Shown in pieces: positions 18,567 through 26,840 of a DNA stretch of 64,000 bases. The position numbers and the translations under genes are program-made. Source of the stretch: PSRI01 sp041484195 (GTDB taxonomy: Bacteria > Bacteroidota > Bacteroidia > Chitinophagales > Chitinophagaceae); contig JBGPHC010000018.1 of NCBI GenBank assembly GCA_041484195.1, positions 1-64,000 of the forward strand. The letters are read 5' to 3'. How positions within the stretch are numbered: the stretch's first letter is position 1; each line of letters begins with the position of its first letter. The notes under the pieces were generated by a model. It had not been told where the DNA came from and ran no database searches. It was given only the letters and a program-made list of their open reading frames with translations.

Positions 18567-20201
18567 TTAATATCCCATTCCACCCATATCAGGAGCGCCG
18601 TGATTATGCGCGGCCTCTTCTTTCTTGGGCTTGTCGGCTATCACACATTCGGTGGTGAGCAACATACCTGCGATAGAAGCAGCATTTTCCAGAGCTATGC
18701 GGGTTACTTTGGTAGGATCGATTACACCGGCCTTGAAGAGGTTTTCATACACTTCGGTCCTGGCATTGAATCCAAAATCGCCCTTTCCTTCCTTAACCTT
18801 TTGAACAACGATGGAACCTTCGATACCACTGTTTACCACGATCTGGCGAATGGGTTCTTCCAATGCTCTCTTTACGATTGCGATACCGGTGGTTTCGTCT
18901 TCATTGCTACCCTTGAGTTTTTCCAGGGCTTCAACGGCACGAATATAGGCTACACCGCCTCCGGGAACGATCCCTTCTTCAACGGCAGCGCGTGTGGCAT
19001 GCAAAGCGTCATCTACACGATCTTTTTTCTCTTTCATTTCAACTTCAGTTGCGGCACCTACCTGTAAAACTGCGACTCCGCCGCTCAGTTTGGCCAGGCG
19101 TTCCTGCAATTTTTCCTTATCATAGTCAGAGGTTGTTGCGTCAATCTGCGCTTTGATCTGGTTAATCCTCGCGGTGATATCAACTTTCTTACCCTTGCCT
19201 CCAACGATTGTGGTATTGTCTTTATCAATCACAATTCTTTCGGCACGGCCAAGGTAGCCGAGGTCGGCATTTTCCAGTTTATATCCTTGTTCTTCGCTGA
19301 TTACGATACCGGCAGTGAGGATCGCGATATCCTGAAGCATTTCCTTTCTCCTGTCACCAAAGCCGGGAGCCTTTACGGCAGCAACTTTCAAAGTGCCGCG
19401 CAATTTGTTCACCACAAGGGTAGCCATGGCTTCACCTTCCAGGTCTTCGGCAATAATCAACAAAGGAGCGCTCTGCTGAGCGATTTTTTCCAGGATATGC
19501 AGGATATCCTTCATATTGCTTATCTTCTTGTCATAGATCAGGATATAAGGCTTATCCATTTCTACTTCCATCTTTTCACTGTTGGTCACAAAATAAGCCG
19601 AAGTATATCCGCGATCGAATTGCATACCTTCCACCACTTCAACTGTGGTTTCAGTTCCGCGGGCTTCTTCAACGGTAATAACGCCATCTTTGCCCACTTT
19701 AGCGAATGATTCGGCAATCAGCTTGCCGATATTATCATCGTTATTGGCAGAGATAGAAGCCACCTGTTGAATTTTTTTGCTGTCAGATCCAACGGCCTGG
19801 GACTGCGACTTCAGGTGCTCCACCACTTTGGTAACAGCTTTTTCAATGCCGCGTTTCAGGTCCATGGGATTGGCGCCTGCTGCCACATTTTTCAAACCTT
19901 CGCTGATGATGGATTGAGCGAGTACCGTAGCGGTTGTGGTACCATCTCCGGCGATGTCGGCAGTCTTGCTGGCCACCTCTTTAACCATTTGGGCACCCAT
20001 GTTCTCAATGGGATCTTCCAGTTCAATTTCTTTCGCAACGGTTACACCATCTTTAGTGATAGAAGGAGCACCGAATTTTTTTTCGAGCACCACGTTGCGG
20101 CCTTTAGGGCCAAGGGTTACCTTGACGGCATTGGCAAGTATATCCACGCCCCTTTTCATTTTATTGCGCGCTTCAATGTCGAAAAATAGTTGTTTTGACA
20201 T
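18567..20201 (-). CDS. groL: Chaperonin GroEL (60 kDa)
   Basis: The ATP-driven folding chaperonin, 544 residues, full length. Family signatures include KVTLGPKGRNVVLEKK near residue 27, the ATP-binding GDGTTTATVLAQSI near residue 86, AAVEEGIVPGGGVAY near residue 400, and a Gly/Met C-terminal tail (GGMGY). The protein works in the cytosol with GroES. groES lies 145 bp upstream on the same strand, an unusually wide gap for this pair, but there is no terminator or convincing -7 box in the gap, so one transcript is likely. A strong terminator closes the unit. Confidence 0.98.
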   Translation of the reverse strand: MSKQLFFDIEARNKMKRGVDILANAVKVTLGPKGRNVVLEKKFGAPSITKDGVTVAKEIELEDPIENMGAQMVKEVASKTADIAGDGTTTATVLAQSIISEGLKNVAAGANPMDLKRGIEKAVTKVVEHLKSQSQAVGSDSKKIQQVASISANNDDNIGKLIAESFAKVGKDGVITVEEARGTETTVEVVEGMQFDRGYTSAYFVTNSEKMEVEMDKPYILIYDKKISNMKDILHILEKIAQQSAPLLIIAEDLEGEAMATLVVNKLRGTLKVAAVKAPGFGDRRKEMLQDIAILTAGIVISEEQGYKLENADLGYLGRAERIVIDKDNTTIVGGKGKKVDITARINQIKAQIDATTSDYDKEKLQERLAKLSGGVAVLQVGAATEVEMKEKKDRVDDALHATRAAVEEGIVPGGGVAYIRAVEALEKLKGSNEDETTGIAIVKRALEEPIRQIVVNSGIEGSIVVQKVKEGKGDFGFNARTEVYENLFKAGVIDPTKVTRIALENAASIAGMLLTTECVIADKPKKEEAAHNHGAPDMGGMGY

Positions 20202-20346
20202 ATCTCTTTTGATTTAATGTTGATTTAAATTTCTGGTATGTTTTTTCTGAATGAGGTTGCAACTTCAAATTCAAGTCTTGTTGCGACTACTATCGGTACG
20301 GGCTAAGCTAATAGAATGTATAACCCCCTGCCCAATAATTAGGAGC

Positions 20347-20628
20347 TTATACAATCGCTAAAATATCGGATTCTCTCATGATCAGGAAATCATCGCCTTC
20401 AATACTGAGTTCAGAACCGGAATATTTTCCGTACAATACCGTATCACCAGCCTTAACACTCATGGGTTCGTCTTTTTTACCAGGACCGGCCGCAATTACG
20501 GTTCCGCGCTGGGGCTTTTCTTTAGCAGTATCGGGGATGATTATACCACCGGCTGTCTTTTCTTCAGCCGGAGCAGGCTTAACAATTACCCTGTCATGCA
20601 GGGGGGTCACATTTAACTTCTTGGCCAT
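20347..20628 (-). CDS. groS: Co-chaperonin GroES
   Basis: The 10 kDa lid of GroEL, 93 residues. It shows the HDRVIVKP strand, the mobile-loop segment EEKTAGGIIIPDTAKEKPQRGTVIAAGPG, the YGKYSGSELSIEGDDFLIMRESDILAI C-terminus, and normal length. The ATG is preceded by a leader of about 45 nt and a promoter-like element with a perfect -7 box (TAACTTTG). No CIRCE inverted repeat (the HrcA operator) is present in the upstream region, so heat induction, if any, must use another mechanism. Confidence 0.98.
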   Translation of the reverse strand: MAKKLNVTPLHDRVIVKPAPAEEKTAGGIIIPDTAKEKPQRGTVIAAGPGKKDEPMSVKAGDTVLYGKYSGSELSIEGDDFLIMRESDILAIV

Positions 20629-20680
20629 AGTGTAATGTTTTTTGTTTTTGATTAAAGATCGAATGAATCTTTAGGGATTG

Positions 20681-20714
20681 CAAAGTTAATCGAATAATAT
20701 GCCAACTGGGCAAG
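20681..20714 (-). promoter_or_regulatory. Putative groES-groEL promoter
   Basis: The minus strand reads TAACTTTG at 20681-20688, an exact -7 box, with CTTG at 20711-20714 as a possible -33 element, 22 bp away. The expected start of transcription is about 45 nt before the groES ATG. Confidence 0.5.
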
Positions 20715-20720
20715 GGTCGG

Positions 20721-21150
20721 AAAAAATTTCAGGTTTATTTCAAAAGAGGCAGAATTTTGAAAATGAAAGCTGTCAGCAAGCTCATCAAAATGCCAAATTT
20801 GCGGATAATTTCCTCAGTCCCAAACCCAGGAGTCTGAAATCCGCCTGCTTCCTTTCATGATTTGGAGCATGCCGCCCACTGGCGTTGAAATATGGGCATG
20901 GTTCCTTCCCCAAAGCAGGAAAGCCTGGATTAGAGTGGATTAAGATGGTTTCCGGGCGATGAATACCCAGGACTGCCATTTATTTCCAAATCTGATTCCA
21001 AAGACTGGAAAATCAGGCTTGGGAAATGAGTCCCTCCCCGTTCCCAATAGAAAGCTGCCAGCAGGAATTATTTGTCAAAATAAGGGGCCCATTGAAGCTA
21101 AATCGCGAGTCAGGTTCTTCGAAGGCAGTCTGGTACTAAGCTCAAAATCG
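20721..21150. other. Long noncoding stretch between groES and nusB
   Basis: About 430 bp without a supported gene lie between divergent groES and nusB. Short open frames on both strands look random. One bulged hairpin is visible at 20992-21016 (CTGATTCCA pairing with TGG and AATCAG around a 5-nt loop). I recognise no tRNA, 6S RNA or tmRNA. Confidence 0.4.
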
Positions 21151-21152
21151 CC

Positions 21153-21160
21153 TATCTTCG
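21153..21160 (+). promoter_or_regulatory. Putative -7 box of the nusB promoter
   Basis: TATCTTCG matches TAnnTTTG at seven of eight positions and is identical to the element before the SRP RNA gene in this window. It lies 25 bp before the nusB ATG. Confidence 0.4.
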
Positions 21161-21185
21161 CGGCCGCATAAAGAGTTCTTAACAA

Positions 21186-22112
21186 ATGATCAGCAGAAGA
21201 AATATCCGGGTTAAAGTGATGCAGACCCTCTATACCATTGAATCAACAGAGGAAATTTTTGAACCGGCCCAGGCCGTCAAATTACTGGATAAGCATCTCG
21301 ATCAGTCGCGCCAGCTTTTCATCTATCTTATTTATTGGATCACCCAGGTTGCACGCTATGCCGAAAAGGACGCCCGACTTAGGTCGTCACGCCACCTGCC
21401 ATCACCAGAAGACCTGCACGTGAATATCAAGATTGCGGGGAATGAATTACTCTTGAAGATTTTGGACGATCCTTCCTACCTGAAGGCCATCAATGATCTG
21501 AAGCCCTGGCAATGGGAAAGCACCGACCTGGTCAGAAAAACCTATTCCCAATTGGCGGAGACCGCACTATACAAGGAATATATCAGCATTCCGCAGCGGA
21601 ATCGAAAATCCGAAAGAACCATCCTGGAATTTATTTTCACAGACCTGATGCTGCCAAACGAAGATTTCGTTTCCCATATAGAAGAATTTTTTATTCACTG
21701 GGATGATGATTCAGAAATGATGCATCAGCTTATGATGAACTTTTTGCAGAAGCCAGGCACTTATAACCTGCAGGATATGGTGAGCCCTGAAAAGAGAAAA
21801 TTTGCGCATGAGCTCCTGGTCGCGGTCATGGAAAAGCAAGAATTATGCATGAATCTCATCAAACCCAAACTCAAAAACTGGGACCCCGACAGGATCGCGC
21901 TACTCGACATGATATTGATGCGCATGGGTGTTTGTGAGTTCCTTTATTTCGAGACCATTCCCACCAAGGTCACCATCAATGAATATATTGACCTGGCTAA
22001 GGAATACAGCACACCTCAGAGTGGCCAGTTCGTGAACGGCATACTGGATAATATCCATAAGGACCTCCTGGCCCAGGATAAATTGCATAAGATTTCCTAT
22101 AAAAAACCCTGA
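21186..22112 (+). CDS. nusB: Transcription antitermination protein NusB
   Basis: NusB joins NusE (S10) and NusA/NusG on boxA to keep RNA polymerase elongating through rRNA operons. At 308 residues it is about twice the length of E. coli NusB, which is normal in Bacteroidota, where an extra N-terminal helical half precedes the NusB fold. The N-terminus (MISRRNIRVKVMQTLYTIES) and the C-terminal NusB core (WDPDRIALLDMILMRMGVCEFLYFETIPTKVTINEYIDLAKEYSTPQSGQFVNGILDNI) are diagnostic. It is followed on the same strand by the DUF1573 lipoprotein, yajC and coaE, a grouping common in the phylum, but a 300-bp gap and a new promoter-like box suggest separate transcription here. Confidence 0.95.
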   Translation: MISRRNIRVKVMQTLYTIESTEEIFEPAQAVKLLDKHLDQSRQLFIYLIYWITQVARYAEKDARLRSSRHLPSPEDLHVNIKIAGNELLLKILDDPSYLKAINDLKPWQWESTDLVRKTYSQLAETALYKEYISIPQRNRKSERTILEFIFTDLMLPNEDFVSHIEEFFIHWDDDSEMMHQLMMNFLQKPGTYNLQDMVSPEKRKFAHELLVAVMEKQELCMNLIKPKLKNWDPDRIALLDMILMRMGVCEFLYFETIPTKVTINEYIDLAKEYSTPQSGQFVNGILDNIHKDLLAQDKLHKISYKKP

Positions 22113-22371
22113 AAACCTTTTTTTGCTACTCAGGGTCTATTTGGTTAATACAATCATTATGAGGGTAATATTCTCAGGAAATCCTACTGTTTTTTCCTCT
22201 TTTTCAAACCTGTTTTTTAATGCGAAACCAAGAAACGCCTCGTCATTTTGAAAATCTGTAGCCAGATCCTCGCTTATGATACTTGTCAAAAAATCGATTC
22301 AAAATGGGGAAAATCCCTGGTTCAGAAAATCCATAGGGGAATTGGGAGTAACCAATCTCATAATTTCCAAA
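22113..22371. other. Noncoding stretch downstream of nusB
   Basis: AT-rich sequence with T-runs just after the nusB stop but no clear stem-loop. No gene or RNA is recognised. The promoter of the DUF1573-yajC unit probably lies at its right edge. Confidence 0.35.
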
Positions 22372-22408
22372 TTTGACATAGCGGTAATCTCCTAATTAAT
22401 TACATTTG
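22372..22408 (+). promoter_or_regulatory. Putative promoter of the DUF1573-yajC unit
   Basis: TTTG at 22372-22375 and TACATTTG at 22401-22408 match the -33 and -7 boxes of Bacteroidota promoters. The 25-bp spacing is a little long. The -7 box ends 23 bp before the preferred ATG at 22432. Confidence 0.5.
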
Positions 22409-22431
22409 CTGCTCCTATAATGAATTGCATC

Positions 22432-22881
22432 ATGAACAAGATTTGTCTTTTATTGGTTGTGAGTATGGTAATGGAGTTTTATTCCTGTAGCAATCAGGAA
22501 AAAAAGGCTGGCCCGGCCATTGGTTCATTTTCATCCGCCACTTCGAATGCGGATTCGGCGAATTGGACCACGGTGCAGTGGACGGACTCAGTGGTGAACA
22601 AGGGATCTATCACCGAAGGCGAAAAACTGGAGATACTATTTCATTTCAGGAATACAGGCGACAAGCCGCTGATTATTAAGGATGCCCGTCCATCCTGCGG
22701 TTGCACGGTTGCAGAAAAGCCATTGGAGCCCATTGCACCGGGAAAGGAGGGTTTCATACGCGCAGAATTCGACAGCCAGAATAAACCGGGTCCCAATCAT
22801 AAAACAATCATGGTAAACACCAACACAAGAAGGGGAACTGATCAGTTGGTATTTAATGTCGTGGTAAATAAGAAGAGTTAA
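22432..22881 (+). CDS. DUF1573-domain lipoprotein
   Basis: A small exported protein of about 149 residues. The frame opens at 22420, but the ATG at 22432 (MNKICLLLVVSMVMEFYSC) gives a proper lipoprotein signal with a charged start and a lipobox. The mature region is a DUF1573 immunoglobulin-like domain, recognised from the pattern GEKLEILFHFRNTGDKPLIIKDARPSCGCTV, with the conserved CGC motif, and EFDSQNKPGPNHKTIMVNTN. The function of DUF1573 is unknown; the domain is frequent in Bacteroidota lipoproteins. The gene ends 24 bp before yajC and is probably cotranscribed with it. A terminator follows yajC. Confidence 0.87.
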   Translation: MNKICLLLVVSMVMEFYSCSNQEKKAGPAIGSFSSATSNADSANWTTVQWTDSVVNKGSITEGEKLEILFHFRNTGDKPLIIKDARPSCGCTVAEKPLEPIAPGKEGFIRAEFDSQNKPGPNHKTIMVNTNTRRGTDQLVFNVVVNKKS

Positions 22882-22905
22882 TCATTCAATTCATAAATTA
22901 CAAAC

Positions 22906-23238
22906 ATGAACCAGTACTTTGTTTTATTGCAAGCCAGTCCGCAATCCAGCTATAACAGCTATTCATTCATCATGCTCCTGGGTATTATTGTAGTGTTCTA
23001 TTTCTTTATGATCAGACCTCAGGCGAAAAAAGCCAAGGACGCCAAGAGTTTCCAGAGCAGCCTGCAGAAAGGAGATAAGATCGTCACCATCGCGGGGATT
23101 CATGGAACTATATACAAAGTGAATGAAGACAATACCCTGCAGCTCGAAGTGAACCCCGGCAGCTATCTCAAGATCGAAAAAACGGCCGTTAGTATGGAAT
23201 GGAGCAAGGCCCTCAATAAGACCACTGATAAAAAGTGA
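22906..23238 (+). CDS. yajC: Preprotein translocase subunit YajC
   Basis: A small inner-membrane protein of 110 residues that associates with SecDF and SecYEG. It has one N-terminal transmembrane helix (SFIMLLGIIVVFYFFMIRPQAKKAKD, with the family's FxxxRPQ motif) and a cytosolic domain with LQKGDKIVTIAGIHGTIYKV and a VSMEWSK end. Length is typical. It follows the DUF1573 lipoprotein gene by 24 bp and is closed by a good terminator. In many Bacteroidota a YbbR-like gene sits between yajC and coaE; none is present here. Confidence 0.96.
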   Translation: MNQYFVLLQASPQSSYNSYSFIMLLGIIVVFYFFMIRPQAKKAKDAKSFQSSLQKGDKIVTIAGIHGTIYKVNEDNTLQLEVNPGSYLKIEKTAVSMEWSKALNKTTDKK

Positions 23239-23261
23239 GCCTGGTGAAGAAGACTGAACTG

Positions 23262-23299
23262 ATCCGGAATCCAAAGAATGGATTCCGGATTTTTGTTTT
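23262..23299 (+). terminator. Rho-independent terminator after yajC
   Basis: An 11-bp perfect stem (ATCCGGAATCC at 23262-23272, GGATTCCGGAT at 23280-23290) and a 7-nt loop are followed by TTTTGTTTT. It ends the DUF1573-yajC transcript 24 bp past the yajC stop. Confidence 0.88.
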
Positions 23300-23336
23300 G
23301 TAAGAGGCCAGTATCCAATTTTGGCCGATCATTCTT

Positions 23337-23344
23337 TAACTTCG
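23337..23344 (+). promoter_or_regulatory. Putative -7 box of the coaE promoter
   Basis: TAACTTCG matches TAnnTTTG at seven of eight positions. It is placed between the yajC terminator and the coaE ATG, giving a leader of about 25 nt. Confidence 0.4.
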
Positions 23345-23371
23345 GAATACTTTAAAAGGAATTATTCATCT

Positions 23372-23968
23372 ATGCTGAAAATTGGGCTTACTGGAGGAAT
23401 CGGCTCGGGCAAATCCACGGTCGCCGCCGTATTTGAAATATTGGGCATTGCAGTATATTATGCAGACCAAGCTGCTAAACAGATCATGAATGAGGATGAT
23501 GCATTGAAACAGGAGATCATCAGGGAATTTGGGGAAGGCTCTTATGTAGATGGTCGCCTGGACCGGCAATATATCTCCTCACGCGTTTTCAATGACCCCC
23601 GGAAATTAGCATCACTGAATGCCCTGGTACATCCTGCCACGATCCGGAACGCGGAGAATTGGATGAAGAAGCAATCCGGTCCCTATGCCATCAAAGAATC
23701 GGCCCTCATTTTCGAAAGTGGCGCGCAGGAAAATCTTGACTATGTGATCGGAGTCTATGCTCCCGAAAGGCTTCGGGTCCAAAGGGTGATGAAACGCGAC
23801 AAGTCAGCCGAAGATGAAGTGATTGATCGAATGCGAAATCAGATGGACGAAAAGAAAAAGATGAGCCTTTGTGACTTTGTGATCAGAAACGACGAACAGC
23901 AATTAGTCATTCCACAGGTGCTGAAATTGCATGAACAACTCTCGGCTCTTGCAAAAGATAAAGTCTGA
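23372..23968 (+). CDS. coaE: Dephospho-CoA kinase
   Basis: CoaE phosphorylates the ribose 3'-hydroxyl of dephospho-CoA in the last step of coenzyme A synthesis. The P-loop GGIGSGKST sits at residues 8-16, followed by YYADQAAKQIM, the LVHPATIRNAENW segment, the ESALIFESGAQENLDYVIGVYAPERLRVQRVMKRD lid region, and DFVIRNDE near the end. The frame opens at 23321, inside the leader; the ATG at 23372 is preceded by AAAGGA and begins the protein at the usual place (MLKIGLTGG). This gives 198 residues, normal length. Confidence 0.96.
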   Translation: MLKIGLTGGIGSGKSTVAAVFEILGIAVYYADQAAKQIMNEDDALKQEIIREFGEGSYVDGRLDRQYISSRVFNDPRKLASLNALVHPATIRNAENWMKKQSGPYAIKESALIFESGAQENLDYVIGVYAPERLRVQRVMKRDKSAEDEVIDRMRNQMDEKKKMSLCDFVIRNDEQQLVIPQVLKLHEQLSALAKDKV

Positions 23969-24108
23969 CATGATTTCATAAAGGAAAATTATCATTTTCA
24001 GATCCAATCCTACTAGCTTTACCCGGAGAAACCCGGACCCGGACCCATGATTACAAGTCCTTTTCAGGAATTTTCAGCGCCCCTGATCGAAATCAAAAAA
24101 CTTCAAAG

Positions 24109-24474
24109 ATGAATCAAAGAGTCATCCCCATATTGCGCATTTTCGACTACCGGAAAGCCTTAGAATTTTATGTGGACTGGATGGGCTTTACGGTCAATTG
24201 GGAACATGTGTTCGACGAAAATTCCCCCGTCTATATGGAAATCTCAAGAGAACATATCTCCCTGCACCTCTCCGAGCACCACGGCGACGGCTGCCCTGGA
24301 GCAAAAGTCTTTATTGAATTCTACGGGCTGGCACAGTATCATAAATATTTGACCGACAAAAATTACAAGTACAACAAACCGGGCCTGGAAAAAGCTTTTT
24401 GGGGAGGGATTTGTATGGAGGTGGTAGATCCTTTCAATAATAAACTCCTGTTTAGTCAAAAAGAGAACCCATGA
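24109..24474 (+). CDS. Glyoxalase/bleomycin-resistance-fold protein
   Basis: A 121-residue single-domain VOC-fold protein. The pattern PILRIFDYRKALEFYVDWMGFTVNWEH, followed by PVYMEISREHISLHLSEHHGDGCPGAKVFIEF and a final GGICMEVVDPFNNKLLFSQ, is that of the cytosolic glyoxalase superfamily proteins often annotated as bleomycin resistance-like. Putative metal ligands would be the His in HLSEHH and the Glu in CMEVVDP. The actual substrate is unknown; binding of a small hydrophobic or cationic compound is typical of the group. It lies 40 bp before the NYN-domain gene on the same strand and may share its transcript. Confidence 0.88.
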   Translation: MNQRVIPILRIFDYRKALEFYVDWMGFTVNWEHVFDENSPVYMEISREHISLHLSEHHGDGCPGAKVFIEFYGLAQYHKYLTDKNYKYNKPGLEKAFWGGICMEVVDPFNNKLLFSQKENP

Positions 24475-24513
24475 TTTGATCAGGAGCATATTCAATTACA
24501 AGAAATTTATAAA

Positions 24514-25266
24514 ATGGAAAGAAACACTGATTTGAGAATGGCGGTTCTTATTGATGCTGACAATGTGCCATATTCCAATATCAAGGCGATGCTGGAAGAA
24601 TTGGCAAAATATGGAACCCCTACTTTCAAGAGGATATACGGTGACTGGACAAAGCCAACTGTGTCTGGCTGGAAGGGTGTTTTATTGGAAAACGCCATAA
24701 CACCCGTGCAGCAATACAGCTATACCACCGGTAAGAATTCCACCGATTCCGCCATGATCATAGACGCCATGGACATTCTGTATTCAGGGAAGGTGGATGG
24801 GTTTTGCCTGGTGTCGAGCGACAGCGATTTTACGAGACTTGCCATCAGGCTTCGCGAAGCAGGGATGAAAGTATTTGGCATGGGAGAAAAAAAGACACCA
24901 TTCCCTTTCATTTCAGCATGCGACAAATTCATTTATATCGAAATTCTTGATGTTGACGATACAGAACCTGTGAAAGAAAGCAGAAGGAAAGAAAAGCGAT
25001 CCGAAATTGAATCCATCAAGAAGATCGACAAACCAATCATCAACCTGATCGCTTCTTCTGTGGCTGACCTTGCGGATGAATCCGGATGGGCCTTCCTGGG
25101 TGATGTGGGGAATCTTGTACTCAAGAAACAGCCCGATTTCGATCCCAGGAATTACGGCTTTAAGAAACTGGCTCCCCTGATCAAGAGCACGGGAAAATTC
25201 GATATGGACCAAAGGCAAACAGAAAAGGAGAATATTAAACTGGTATACATTCGCGTTAGACAATAA
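24514..25266 (+). CDS. NYN-domain putative RNase with C-terminal LOTUS/OST-HTH domain
   Basis: A 250-residue protein of the LabA/DUF88 class. The N-terminal NYN domain (PIN-like fold) starts with AVLIDADNVPYSN, where D14 and D16 are expected metal ligands, and continues with TDSAMIIDAMDILYSGKVDGFCLVSSDSDFTRLAIRLREAGMKVFG, which carries the remaining acidic residues (D-S-A and SSDSDF). After a Lys/Glu-rich linker at about residues 150-170, the C-terminal 75 residues (NLIASSVADLADESGWAFLGDVGNLVLKKQPDFDPRNYGFKKLAPLIKS) fit the LOTUS/OST-HTH fold, which binds RNA. The architecture suggests RNA cleavage, but the target is unknown. Confidence 0.88.
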   Translation: MERNTDLRMAVLIDADNVPYSNIKAMLEELAKYGTPTFKRIYGDWTKPTVSGWKGVLLENAITPVQQYSYTTGKNSTDSAMIIDAMDILYSGKVDGFCLVSSDSDFTRLAIRLREAGMKVFGMGEKKTPFPFISACDKFIYIEILDVDDTEPVKESRRKEKRSEIESIKKIDKPIINLIASSVADLADESGWAFLGDVGNLVLKKQPDFDPRNYGFKKLAPLIKSTGKFDMDQRQTEKENIKLVYIRVRQ

Positions 25267-25434
25267 TCAATCCCGAATCGGGTTCCGTGATTTTTTGGAT
25301 GATAAGTGGAAACGCTGCAATACAAGGGCTAAACAAATCCAGGTATTATCGCAAAGACCAAACAGTATTATCACTTTGACAGCATATTTGCCATCTCTTG
25401 ATTATTTCTTAACTTTTATCATAAACTCATTTTC

Positions 25435-26781
25435 ATGGATCGCAGAAATTTCCTGCAGCAGTCTGGAGCCACCATTGCTGCAAGCATTCTTTCCGGGCAA
25501 TTAGCTGCTTCCATTCCGGCAGCTTCCAAATATCCGGCGAAAAAAAGAATAGCGATGGTTGGTACCGGCGACAGAGGACTAGGCATGTGGGGCAGGCCCG
25601 TTTTGGAAGAATTTGGGAACCTGGTGGAATTTGTGGGCCTTTGCGATATCAACCCCGGAAGAGTGGAGACCGCCAGGAAATACCTGGGAGTGAATTGCAA
25701 TGGCTATACAGACTTCGACAAGATGATGCAGGAAAACAGACCCGAGGCACTGATCGTAACCACCGTGGATGGAACGCATCATCAATTTATCATCAAGGGG
25801 CTCGAATATGGAACAGAAGTGATTACAGAAAAACCTCTCACCACCGATGAATTCAAATGCCAGGCCATACTGGATGCCGAACAAAAAGCGGGCGGGAAAA
25901 TAAAAGTCACTTTTAACTACCGGTATTCCCCACACCGCCAAAAGATTTATGAGTTATTGCGAGATGATTCCATTGGAAAAATTACTTCGGTTGACTTTCA
26001 CTGGTATCTCGACGTTTATCATGGCGCCGATTATTTTCGCCGCTGGCACCGTTTAAGGAAAAACAGCGGTTCACTCCTGGTACATAAGGCTACCCATCAT
26101 TTTGATCTGTTGAACTGGTGGATCAATTCGGAACCGGAAGAAGTATTTGGATATGGCAAATTAGACCTGTATGGAAAAAACAATTCATTCAGGTATACCC
26201 ATTGCAGACCCTGTCCCTATAAGGAACAATGCAGGTTTTATTGGGATATCAGCAAGAATAACCAATACATGCAGTTGTATGCCGCCAATGAAAAATATGA
26301 TGGTTACCTGAGAGACGGTTGCGTATGGAGGGAGGACGTGGATATCTTTGACCAGATGGCTGTCCAGATAAAATATGCCAACAAAGTGCAGGTCAGTTAT
26401 TCTTTGACCGCGTTTTCACCCTACGAAGGTTATAGGATCGCTTTCAATGGCACCAAGGGAAGGCTGGATGCCTGGATCAAAGAACGCCAACCCTGGGATG
26501 AACCGGATTATGACGAGATACAGGTTACCACCAGTTTCGGCAAGCGGGAGATCTTCCACATATCAAATAATGAGGCCGGTCATGGAGGCGGGGACGCCAG
26601 GTTACGCAGGCAAATATTCAATCCCGACGGAAACGATCCCTGGAGGCAGGCGGCAGGTAGCCGTGATGGTGCGATGGCCTGTCTCATTGGAATTGGAGCC
26701 AGGAACAGTATTGACACTGGCAAACCCGTGAGGATCGCGGACCTTGTATCATTGAAACCTCAGGCAGAAAGGCTCTCATGA
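25435..26781 (+). CDS. Gfo/Idh/MocA-family oxidoreductase, exported
   Basis: An NAD(P)-dependent sugar-type oxidoreductase of 448 residues. The N-terminus (MDRRNFLQQSGATIAASILSG) is a twin-arginine-like signal (D-R-R-N-F-L), typical of periplasmic members in Bacteroidota that keep a bound cofactor. The Rossmann segment is KKRIAMVGTGDRGLGMWGR, followed by FVGLCDINPGRVETAR and the catalytic EKPLTTDEF motif near residue 138, where the Lys is conserved. The C-terminal alpha/beta domain has NYRYSPHRQKIYELL and HKATHHFDLLNWW. A cysteine cluster (HCRPCPYKEQC) near residue 265 is seen in a subgroup of the family. It precedes a sugar isomerase-like gene by 59 bp, and the pair probably works on one carbohydrate. 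Confidence 0.9.
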   Translation: MDRRNFLQQSGATIAASILSGQLAASIPAASKYPAKKRIAMVGTGDRGLGMWGRPVLEEFGNLVEFVGLCDINPGRVETARKYLGVNCNGYTDFDKMMQENRPEALIVTTVDGTHHQFIIKGLEYGTEVITEKPLTTDEFKCQAILDAEQKAGGKIKVTFNYRYSPHRQKIYELLRDDSIGKITSVDFHWYLDVYHGADYFRRWHRLRKNSGSLLVHKATHHFDLLNWWINSEPEEVFGYGKLDLYGKNNSFRYTHCRPCPYKEQCRFYWDISKNNQYMQLYAANEKYDGYLRDGCVWREDVDIFDQMAVQIKYANKVQVSYSLTAFSPYEGYRIAFNGTKGRLDAWIKERQPWDEPDYDEIQVTTSFGKREIFHISNNEAGHGGGDARLRRQIFNPDGNDPWRQAAGSRDGAMACLIGIGARNSIDTGKPVRIADLVSLKPQAERLS

Positions 26782-26840
26782 ACTACTTGTAGTTTCTGAT
26801 TCGCCCAAAAGTCTGTAAATGAACATAAATAAATTTTAGC

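Noticed and set aside
18600..20189. Three long plus-strand frames opposite groEL
   Set aside because: Antisense shadows of a highly conserved gene with strongly biased codons.
20629..20720. CIRCE operator upstream of groES
   Set aside because: The TTAGCACTC and GAGTGCTAA halves are not present.
20785..21171. Short frames on both strands between groES and nusB
   Set aside because: Random-looking composition, no signals; treated as noncoding.
25267..25310. Terminator hairpin after the NYN-domain gene
   Set aside because: Palindromic bits (CCCGA...TCGGG) are followed by Ts, but no stem of useful length with a stable loop can be drawn.
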